This document shows positions 38,031-46,635 of a stretch of 64,000 nt of DNA, piece after piece (the first letter of the stretch is position 1; each line of letters opens with the position of its first letter). The stretch spans positions 31,067,001-31,131,000 of the forward strand of contig OX344765.1 in the NCBI GenBank assembly GCA_947034895.1, in the 5' to 3' direction. The notes below the pieces were generated by a model that was not told where the DNA came from, did not search any database, and worked only from the letters and a program-made list of their open reading frames with translations. The position numbers and the translations under genes were made by a program. This DNA comes from Rhytidiadelphus loreus. Lineage: Eukaryota; Streptophyta; Bryopsida; Hypnales; Hylocomiaceae.

Positions 38031-38119
38031 GGTGCATAGAAAAATGGATAGGAGATCAGCTAGGTAATCGATACAAAAGATTGGGTCCCTGTAACCGCGC
38101 ACCCTCAAAGGCGCTTCAA

Positions 38120-39520
38120 ATGGTTTAGAGCGCCCACCCTAAACCGTCGCCGCCCTTCATGGTTTCGGGAAGGATCAGAGCGGGCGCTCTGAACCATTTC
38201 AAGCCGTGAAGGTTCAGAGCGCCCGCTCTGATCTTCCAAACAGCCTACATCGTTCCGGAAGGATCAGAGCGGGCGCTCTAAACCACTCCTAGTTGGGGAG
38301 GTTCAGAACGCCCGCTCTGATCCTCCAAACAGCCCACATCATTCCAGAAGGATCAGAGCGGGCGCTCTAAACGACTCCTAGTTGGGGAGGTTCAGAGCGC
38401 CCGCTCTGATCCTCCAAAAAGCCACAACATCCCGGGAGGACTAGAGCGGGCGCTCTAAACCACTCCTAGTTGGGGAGGTTCAGAGCGCCCGCTCTGATCC
38501 TCCAAACAGCCCACATCATTCCGGAAGGATCAGAGTGGGCGCTCTAAACGACTCCTAGTTGGGGAGGTTCAGAGCGCCCGCTCTGATCCTCCAAAAAGCC
38601 AGAATATCCCGGGAGGACCAGAGCGGGCGCTCTAAGCCACTCCTAGTTGGGGAGGTTCAGAGCGCCCGCTCTGATCCTCCAAAAAGCCCACATCATCTCG
38701 GAAGGATCAGAGCGGGCGCTCTAAACCACTCCTAGTTGGGGAGGTTCAGAGCGCCCGCTCAGATCCTCCAAACAGCCCACATCATTCCGGAAGGATCAGA
38801 GCGGGCGCTCTAAACCACTCCTAGTTGGGGAGGTTCAGAGCGGGCGCTCTGATCCTCCAAAAAGCCACAACATCCCGGGAGGATCAAAGCGGGCGCTCTA
38901 AACCATTCCTCGATGGGGAGGTCCAGAGCGCCCGCCCTGATCTTCCAAACAGCCCACAACATTCCCGGAGGATCAAAGCGCCCGCTCTAAACCATTCCTA
39001 ATTGGTGAGGTTCAGAGCGCCCGCTCTGATCCTCCAAACAGCCTACATCGTTCCGGGAGGATCAGAGCGGGCACTCTAAACCACTCCTAGTTGGGGAGGT
39101 TCAGAGCGCCCGCTCTGATCCTCTAAAAAGCCACAACATCCCGGGAGGATCAGAGTGGGCGCTCTAAACCACTCCTAGTTGGGGAGGTTCAGAGCGCCCA
39201 CTCTGATCCTATTAGAATGCTAGGGGGTGATTGGGGAATCAGGGCGGGCGCTCTGAAGCTCCAGGACCATAAGCAGTAGCTCCCGCTCCAGTCTTCAAAA
39301 TACCCCACAACATTCTGGAAGGACCAGACCAGGCACTCCGAAACATTCCGAGGAGTCGAGCATCAGAGCGCTCGCCCTAAACCATTCTGATGGTTGATGT
39401 ATATCAAAAGAATGAGAACGGGGGCTCTGGCCATTCCAAGACAAGGAGGATTAGAGCGCCCGCTCTGATCTCCCAAGCAGCCAACAGAATTCAGGGAGGA
39501 TCATAGTGGGTGCACTAAAC
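38120..39520. repeat. Large array of palindromes in 88/89-bp tandem units
   Basis: About twelve regular units lie between roughly 38200 and 39210, with more diverged sites on both sides. The anchor CTCCTAGTTGGGGAGGTTCA recurs at 38286, 38375, 38463, 38552, 38640, 38729 and 38818, alternating 89 and 88 bp. Each unit carries two sites about 42-46 bp apart: ATCAGAGCGGGCGCTCT (GG centre) and TCAGAGCGCCCGCTCTGA (CC centre). The latter is an 8-bp perfect inverted repeat around two bases, the form of a site bound by a homodimer. The array ends about 180 bp before the ParB-like gene's ATG. Confidence 0.9.
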
Positions 39521-39700
39521 CTCCACCATGATTGATCCCAAGCATTCGCAATTTCAGATTCCAATCAAATGATGATTATGAATCAACTTAGGTCCTTCGG
39601 TCGAAAACTACTTCATAGTTAGTAGTTCCACGATAGATTCATATCCATGTCCGGATTAGAGCGCACGGTCTGATTTGTACCACTGTCTGTGCACAGTGCA

Positions 39701-40264
39701 ATGGAGTCCTTCCTCGACAGCACGCCCCACCTCACCGGGTACATCAAACCAATTGCGTCAGAGAGAGTGCACGAGTCCTGGACGGCACTCGTCGAAGGGA
39801 AAACTCCTTTGGAGTTTGTCGCATCCAAGGCCCTGTGGACCGTGGAGATGAGCTACCTCGAGGGCTCCCCCGTATTTTGTTTAGAACTAGGCTTCACAAG
39901 TAACGGTGACCCCAGATGGAAAACATTCAGGGAACTCGTAGTCATCAATGTGAATGTGCTGCGCGAAGCCATTCTGGTAGATGTAGTGAACACTTCGAAC
40001 AACGCATTCGGAGTGCTAGCCATTAGGATAGAAGATGAGATGACGTTCTGTCACGAACGCATCCTGAAAAATTACGAGCATGTTCCCCATATATTCCAAA
40101 CCTTGATGCTCGACATCAGAGGTAGAGTAGAAGCTCATTTAGACGATTTTGTAGCAATTGGTCAGGCAGTAAAATCTTTTCTCACCAATGCAAACAGTCT
40201 ACAGGCTGCAGTAACAGTCGAACTCCAGTCCAAGCAGAAGCAAGTAAATCAAATGGACTCGTAA
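39701..40264 (+). CDS. N-terminal segment of the ParB-like gene (187 codons to first stop)
   Basis: The frame begins MESFLDSTPH directly after a good acceptor (GTGCACAG|TGCA-ATG) and is soluble, mixed alpha/beta in character, with a helical C-terminal end. It stops at TAA (40262-40264) but the same frame stays open for another 396 codons, so the stop looks secondary. No domain is recognised. If the stop is real, this is a stand-alone 187-aa protein. Confidence 0.5.
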   Translation: MESFLDSTPHLTGYIKPIASERVHESWTALVEGKTPLEFVASKALWTVEMSYLEGSPVFCLELGFTSNGDPRWKTFRELVVINVNVLREAILVDVVNTSNNAFGVLAIRIEDEMTFCHERILKNYEHVPHIFQTLMLDIRGRVEAHLDDFVAIGQAVKSFLTNANSLQAAVTVELQSKQKQVNQMDS

Positions 40265-41452
40265 GGTCGACAACAGAAGAAATCCAAGAGGGGAGGAGCA
40301 TCGAGCTCCAGTGCAACCACGCAGGCCAGACCGCCGGCCGCATCGGCCCTGGCTGGAGCCTCTAACGTGGCGCAAACTCGACCCCGTGCTTCTCCCGCGT
40401 CAGAGGTAACCGAGACGGGCGCGAACATCCCAGCGCAATCGGCAGCTCGAACTGGTGACACACCAACCGTCCCGGAGACAGACCCAATCATCCCTTCGCA
40501 ACCTGCTGAAGAATCTGCGGGGCATTCCGGACCGAGGTCGCGGGAAAAGAAAAAAGCCACGAGGAAGAGGAATCCTCAACCCGAGGTCGCGGCCGGATCA
40601 TCGCAAGATGCGGCGAGGATGGTCAGGCAACGGCGGGCAGATGCTGAGTCGCCCAGCTCCTCACAGCAGAGCGACCTGCCGGACAACACGGACGTCTCCG
40701 AGGAGGTCGCGCAGAAGCAGGCGATCAAGAAGGTGAATGGGAAATGGTTGGACAACCCAGACACCGTGCCTTACGATCCCGACGCCGTTTCGGATAAGTT
40801 GTTCGTGGATCTCGTCTTGAAGAGGGAGGCCAAGCGCTCGGAGGAAGAAGAGGCGAGGAAGCGACTGAAGGCCGAGGCTGTGGCGAATAAGAAGTTCAAA
40901 GAACTGTCTAAGTACATGTACATATTCGGGCAGGGGACATTCTTTGAGCTCGAAGTCGACGACATGATTCAGGCGGACGAGAAGTCGGGTATGATCTTCC
41001 GACCCCTGGAGAAGAAGGGTGTGATGGCCGTGCTTGATCAAATGGTCAAGGTCAACTTCACCAAGCAAATCCTGACCGTGATGTCGGACACGGAGGCTAG
41101 GCCAACATGCTGGGCGGACTGCGTCAAGTCCTTTCCGCTGAAGATCATCAACGGCCAGCACACCTGGAAAGCGGCCAAGGAAATCATCTCGGGAGAGGCA
41201 TCGGACGACGACGAGGCACTGAAGAAGAAGGTGCGCAAGTGGACATGCGAGGTCGTATGGTCCGACAACAAAAATCACTTACACGCGCTGTCGTGCAAGT
41301 GCGACGACGGGAACGTGACAGGTCCGTATCTGTCGTCGCTGCCGGCTACAATCCAGCACTGTCGCTATCTGTGGGACAATGCTCGAAGGCCGGCGCAGCA
41401 GCGGAAGAACCTGAGGAAGGAAGAACAAGGCGAAGAATTTGCTCGCTACGAG
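40265..41452 (+). CDS. ParB-like domain exon
   Basis: This is the direct continuation of the frame beyond TAA. After an Ala/Pro/Ser-rich linker and a Lys/Glu-rich helix, the segment from about 40930 reads FFELEVDDMI, later FRPLEKKGV, then IINGQHTWKAAKEI and CEVVWSD. This matches the order of ParB/sulfiredoxin-type domains: a short beta strand with Asp pair, an RP box, then the G-x-H-[RT]-x-x-AA box. The usual Arg of the last box is Thr here, so activity is doubtful. The exon ends GAG|GTACGC at 41452. Confidence 0.55.
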
Positions 41453-41514
41453 GTACGCATTTTAGTCGATCCATCCTGCCCATTCAATTCATGTTGAATC
41501 TAAGTCTGGGAGTC

Positions 41515-41635
41515 CGAAGATCAAAGCGGGCGCTCTGAATCGATTTGGTTAGGATACTGTCTATGGATAGGAAACTGCCCTCCCTGAGATGGAGGAATTA
41601 GGACTGGCAGGATCAGAGCGCCCGCTCTGATCCGC
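41515..41635. repeat. Two palindrome sites inside an intron of the ParB-like gene
   Basis: One site reads TCAAAGCGGGCGCTCTGA (about 41521-41538) and the other TCAGAGCGCCCGCTCTGA (41613-41630), identical in core to the upstream array. They sit within the proposed 193-bp intron. Confidence 0.75.
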
Positions 41636-41645
41636 TGAACCTCAG

Positions 41646-43091
41646 TCAGTCTACACGGATCCAACTTCCGAGTCCGACTCAAATGTGTTAATTTTCCTGC
41701 AAGAATTTCGTGTCAAAGCCGAGCAGAGTTTCGAATCGACTGGTCTTCTCAAGCCGTCGGGCAACTCCCAACGAATCTACGACCTGGACCGGATGGGGGA
41801 GCGGAAGGTGATCATGGCTTCGGAGGAGACTTGGGCCGCATGGCAGAAGGTTTTCCAAGGTCATGAGTCGGGGTCGCTTCACGACATTGACTCCGGGGGA
41901 CCCTTCAACGAAGCGACGACCAAGGAGGGGAACGTGAAGTTGTACAAGTTCCTCCCCATCACGAGCAACATGATGAAGAACCTGCATGGCCTCGATGATG
42001 CGGCGGTGGGTGAGCTTGCTCGGAAAATCCTCGATATACCGCCGAAAGTCTACCTCAACAAGAAGCCCAATTCGTGGACTTCGGCCATTCCCATCGCCAT
42101 GTGGTGCACGAACAGAAAGTACAAGAACGTGCTGGCGAGGGAGTTGGCAGACAGGGGCAAGTCGAGCGGCATGATATCGGCAAGCGAAGTCATCAACGCA
42201 GCCGGAGACATTGAACCGCAAGCGTGGCAGGACTTCAAGACACAGTTACGCATCAACGGCTTCCACACCTGGTACCTCCAGACCATCGATCCGGAGTACC
42301 TGAAGTCGGAGGTGCGCTCAGGAAAGAAGAGCGTCCTACCGTCCGATGAGCTCCTTGCCGCCTTCGACCGTGTCATGGTCAACTATGAACGGTGTGAGTA
42401 TGTGCGGAGGTATTCGCGGGCCTCAATGTGCCGCTGGCTTCGAGCCGGAAGCAGGTTCGACCCAACGCTGTATGTCTACAAGAGGGAGAACTGGGTCCCC
42501 CAGCGCGCCGTAGACGGACCCGCTAACCTCAAGTACTGCGAGGTGGGCATCATCGATTTCCGCCAGTTTCCGGGTGTGGAGACCATGGAGATCAATTCTG
42601 CCAACAAGAAAATCCTCGAGGAGGTGGAGGTGGTGTCGCAGTCCGTCATATCCTCGTCGGTCCACACGTGGATGCTGATCTTCTTTTTGAAGCGGGCGGC
42701 TGATGTGGACAAAGCTGTGAAGGAACTGTTTCCTGATTACAACATGCGGCGGGAGTGCAAGTACGTATGTCGGGCGGGGGAACCTACGTACAAGGAGAAG
42801 AACAAGGTCTCTGTGATGTACCTGCAGAGGTCCCGGTGGAGGTGGGTCAACTCGAGTGTGGTGAACACGAACGACGAGGTGCCCTCGCTGTCTGCTGATG
42901 AGGACGAGGACCTGACCAATGAGGGAACCATCTACATGAATCAAGAGGTCTGTTGTCACGACAATCCGAGGACCTTGTCGAAGTATGAGCTCCGATACGA
43001 GGTGTATCTGCGCTTCATCGACAAGTTCTGCAGGGATCAAGGAACCGTCATGTTGGTCTTCGCTGGTGCGAAGCCAATTTCGGCGTGCACG
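41646..43091 (+). CDS. Methyltransferase-like exon
   Basis: An open phase-0 exon entered near 41646 (after CCTCAG; 41727 is an alternative) and left at ACG|GTGAGC. It encodes about 480 residues. Towards the end come hydrophobic strand-like segments (CEVGIIDFRQF, then HTWMLIFFLKRAADVDKAV) and KVSVMYLQRSRWRW. The last piece, TVMLVFAGAKPISACT, continues across the intron into MLSRSSVTLIIST, recalling the FxGxGS...RxVxxE segment of class I DNA methyltransferases. A catalytic (D/N)PP(Y/F) motif is not evident, so it may be inactive or not a methylase at all. Confidence 0.4.
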
Positions 43092-43202
43092 GTGAGCACC
43101 TGACCACGCTGTGTTTTCATAGTTCTTCTGATGTACATCCCGATGTAGCGGGTGTAAGACATTGTAATATTAGTAATGACTAAATCCTTTGAGTGCCTGC
43201 AG

Positions 43203-45292
43203 ATGTTGTCGCGTAGCTCTGTCACTCTGATCATCTCCACTCAGAAGGCCCTCCTCGTCAATCCCAGCATAATCGCAAAGGCGCGGAGATGTGGCCGGAT
43301 ATTCTGGTCCCCGCTTGGACATTGCGTTACGGCTATGTCACCCCGACACCGGCGAGAGCCACCCGGCCGGAGTTGGACGAGGAGCCGAATCCTACCGTCG
43401 AGGAAGCGAAAGCGGACGAGGCCCTCAACATCGTGGACGCCGACCACGTTGAAATCGAGCACCTCGACATCAACGCGGACGAACAGGAAGGAGATGAACA
43501 CAGTGAGCAGACCGGGAATCGGCAAGACGAGGAAGGCGTCCAAGGAAACCAGGAGCCGTCGTTGGATCGTGCTAACAACGATGCGACCGAGCAATCAGAG
43601 TAGCCTGACCGGAGCGGGTGTCCAAAGCCGGACTCTCACCATGATGAGCCGGAGGATCCAATTCCTCCGGCGTCGCCGTCTCACTCCACTCCTGCAGCAG
43701 ATCAGACCGCCCGCTCTGATCCCATCCCACCTCCATCTTCTTAGTCTCAAGTTGGAGCAGATCAGAGCGGGCGCTCTGATCCCATTCCTCCTCCGTCTTC
43801 TCCTTCTCAGACCGGAGCAGATCAGAGCGGGCGGACTGATTCCAGTCCACACCAATCCCAGTCTGATCCTCTATCTCCTGCCCAACTCTATCGACCATCT
43901 CAGCCACTTGGGAGCTCCCGCTCAGGACTGGTCCACTCCCGCTTGCCTGCTTCCCTCTCCCCGCAGTCCTGGCGTCGACCTCCGCCATCCCAACAGGTTC
44001 AGGGCAGGTGCTCTGATGTGCGAGCTCACTTGTTTCGCGTTCCTGCTTCCCATACTCCATCGATCGGAACCGCGAGCTCTCATCAACCGGAATTGGTGAC
44101 GCCATCCACTCCACCCAGGATGCAGATAGAGGACCTGCAGATAGAGTTGGGTCTGCTGAGGTCACGACTCTCTGAAGAGCAGCAAAACGAGATGGAGAAA
44201 GTGAGGCTTGATCTGATTCATACCCCCGCCACGCCCTCCGAGAAGACGATGAAAGAGAGGATCCTGGAGTCGCGGACCATCGTCAAGGACTTGAAGTCCC
44301 TCCGTCCCGCGTCCGCTCTTAGAGAGGAAGTGAGCGTGACGACATTGACGCTTGTGCAGGTCGCCGTCGACGCTCTTGAGTTGGAGATCCCTGAACCCAG
44401 CCCTGAAGAGCAAGCGATGTGCGCCCATGCTACGGCGAGCGCGAGAGAACTGTCGAGAGTTAAGAATTCCAAGGAGAGCCCGATCGAACTCGACAACATG
44501 GATGAATTGGACCTCGAGACGCGCTTGTCCAATTCGGCCAAGCTGAGGCAGGAGTATGACGAGACTCTCAGGGTCGCCCAAGCTGCATCATCATCGGACG
44601 CGAGGACTGTATCTAGGGTCGGGGGGAGTTCCGCCGCGGCGACTGCGGAGACGAAGCCGGACGTCAAGGTCGGGATCAACGTCACATTCGCGGAGAGAAT
44701 TGCCGAACAAGTCAGGAGGAAGGAGTCTGGGAAGATGGACAAGTTCATTGAAGAAATCGATGCGCTGAGGAGGGAAAAGGAGGAAGAGAGGAAGCAACAA
44801 CAGCTGAGGGAGGAGAAAATGGAGCGGGAGAGGCAACAATGGCTGCAGGAGGAGGCGGAGAAGAAGGCGAGGCGAAAGGCGAAGAAAGCAGTTAGGGAGA
44901 AGGAACTTGCGGAGGAGAGGAGGAAACAGGCCGAGAAGGATGAGCTAAACGCAGCGGCTTGGAAGGAGAATATGGAGTTCATAAGGGAAATGAGGGAAAT
45001 GAAGTCGCAAATCCATACTTCCAAGACGACGCCTTCTCCCTCTCCTCCTCCCGTCTCTCCAATTCCAACTCCAACGAGCGAGCTTCACAACGTCTCGGGA
45101 GTCTCCACGAACTCGGCTTCGGCGACGGCGTCCGCGTCATCTGGCCTTCTACACCTGGCCTCCGGAGAGGCAACGCAAACCGGGGTGAGTGTCACTCACG
45201 AGCCAGACGTCGATGACCTGGCCCTCAGTCAATTTCCGTTTGTGCATGTCCATGAACTCTCCCATCGTCCTATTGTCGTACGCGCAGTCTAG
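43203..45292 (+). CDS. C-terminal acidic, repeat and coiled-coil segment of the ParB-like gene
   Basis: The exon starts at CTGCAG|ATG in the frame of the previous exon, but the protein-like frame changes near 43280. From there on it encodes an acidic stretch (VEIEHLDINADEQEGD) to TAG 43601. The same frame continues past a second TAG (43742) through Ser/Pro-rich repeats, a Leu/Glu-rich region (IEDLQIELGLLRSRL) and a long Glu/Lys/Arg coiled coil (about 44690-45010). It ends with a Ser/Thr-rich tail. The coiled coil suggests oligomerisation. Confidence 0.5.
43702..43839. repeat. Palindrome sites inside coding sequence, 60-bp period
   Basis: Sites start at 43702, 43762 and 43822 (TCAGACCGCCCGCTCTGA, TCAGAGCGGGCGCTCTGA, TCAGAGCGGGCGGACTGA). 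In the coding frame they give repeated peptides of the form ADQSGRSDPIPPPSS. A diverged fourth site lies near 44000. The exact 60-bp period keeps the frame. Confidence 0.75.
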
Positions 45293-46635
45293 GCGTAGGT
45301 ATCTTTAACACCACAAAAGCGTTAAGATGACACAAGTTATCGTCCTAGGGAATTCCAGATGTTGTCGCGATAGATAAGTGTCCGGAACTACGGATCTACC
45401 CGGAAATGACAGTCCGCTGTAGGATCCGGCACAACACAAACCCAAGTTCCGGAAATACTGTCTTCCGGAATCAAATCCGGATCCTCCCTGATCCGGATCT
45501 CTACTCTCACTATCCGTCACACCGGTTTTTGGTACCTCTGTTTTACCCTCAGAGGGTCCTCACTTGCTCTTTCCGAGGGGTGGGGAACATCACCACTCAA
45601 GTAACACACATATCAACTCCTAAACAACAAACAACTATCCGTCCTCAAAGTTCTCAGTCCGGTAAGGAGGAAAAGATGGTCCCTCTCACAACATTCCGGG
45701 TGGCCACCCGGAAGGTAGGTCACGCAGAGTTACACCCACACCCGTCCTTACTACAACGACACTCAGCTATTTTCCGGATCAAGCTTTCACCTACTCCTGA
45801 GGTTGGCAGACCTTCCGGTGGTTTGGGAATATTCCACTAGGCGGTTGCCGACTTCCGCACGGGACTCCTCTCGAGTTCCCGGACTAGCTCCCTGACCACT
45901 ACCGGATCCCACCGGATCACCGTTCCAGCGATTTAAAGGCACCACGCACAGCTCCTCACTCGTAAACTAGACTCAACTGCAAAACAACCGCGGATAGTTG
46001 GAATCCGGAACTAACGGACTTACTTTCTAACTGTCGACCGCTCTTGAGGTTGGCAGACCTTCCGATGGTTTGGGAATGTTCCTCTTGGCGGCTGCTGACT
46101 TCCGCACGAAACTACTCATGAGTTCCGGATTAGCTCCCTGACCACTACCGGATCCCAACGGATCACCGTTCCAGCGATTTAAAGGCACCACGCACAGCTC
46201 CTCAAGTTCAATCTAAACTATTCTGCAAGTTACCTTCAGCCGGATCCGGATACCAACCAATCCGGATTCCTACCTTGCACACTCTCCCGGATACACCCAC
46301 ACACAAGTAATCAAGACGCGATACGCAAGATAATGATTCCCAAGGTGTTTATTCTTAGGTGCTCAGATTGAATGACACAAAATGGAATGACAGGCCACAA
46401 GCCGGCCCGCCCTTAAAAACCAAAACAACACGACCAAAACGGTCCAAAGAAAAAGCGGCCAACGGCCAGCTGAAAATCCAGACAACGGCCAAGTGACCGT
46501 TCCGGGAAAAATGGAAAGCCGTTAAATTCCTAGAAATCCGGAACTACTTAGCATTCCGGATCAGCGGATCCCACATCCGGAAAACCCGCGATGAAGACAA
46601 AATACTAAAACTAACAATCCAACTACGCAACCTAG
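45293..46635. other. TCCGGA-rich spacer with a ~170-bp direct duplication
   Basis: Two diverged copies of a ~170-bp block (GAGGTTGGCAGACCTTCCG to CACCACGCACAGCTCCTCA) lie at about 45795-45960 and 46040-46208. The hexamer TCCGGA recurs far above chance. Frames here lack coding character. Part will be the 3' UTR of the minus-strand gene at 46636. Confidence 0.55.

Larger units (their letters stand above)
39701..45292 (+). pseudogene. ParB-like / methyltransferase-like / coiled-coil element gene, interrupted
   Basis: One coding track runs from ATG 39701 to TAG near 45290. It is broken by TAA (40262-40264), TAG (43601-43603), TAG (43742-43744) and a frame change near 43280. Likely introns are 41453-41645 and 43092-43202. 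Parts in order: N-terminal helical domain; Pro/Ser-rich basic linker; ParB-like domain (about 40930-41285); methyltransferase-like region (about 42400-43280); acidic linker; Ser/Pro-rich palindrome-encoded repeats; coiled coil (44100-45010); Ser/Thr/Pro tail. Three of the breaks are single stops that C-to-T change in a Gln codon could create, so decay of a once-open gene is likeliest; readthrough is not excluded. It is preceded by the palindrome array. ParB-like plus DNA-methylase fusions are known from phages and bacterial mobile elements; such a product in a plant-like genome would be unusual. Confidence 0.55.

Noticed and set aside
38120..39520. Regular repeat-spacer pattern reminiscent of a CRISPR array
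   Set aside because: The spacers are themselves repeated and the context is eukaryotic; this is tandem satellite-like DNA.
40261..40276. GTAAGG...CAG interval that would splice out the TAA in the ParB-like gene
   Set aside because: Only 16 nt long, too short for an intron, and removing it breaks the frame.
40367..41497. Start of the ParB-like exon at a GTG codon
   Set aside because: Plant genes do not normally start at GTG; the frame is simply the continuation from ATG 39701 past a stop.
41704..41704. Acceptor TTTTCCTGCAAG as start of the second ParB-gene exon
   Set aside because: A good-looking site, but it is out of phase with the donor at 41452; 41646 and 41727 keep the frame.
42423..43040. 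205-codon frame antisense to the methyltransferase-like exon
   Set aside because: High GC content of the sense exon leaves the antisense frame open; His/Leu/Arg bias without domain features.
44218..45024. 268-codon Ser/Leu-rich frame antisense to the coiled coil
   Set aside because: A shadow of the Glu/Lys-rich coding strand.
45795..46208. Long terminal repeats of a retrotransposon around the 638-aa gene
   Set aside because: The duplicated ~170-bp block is tandem on one side only; no matching copy beyond 48552, and no reverse transcriptase or integrase in between.
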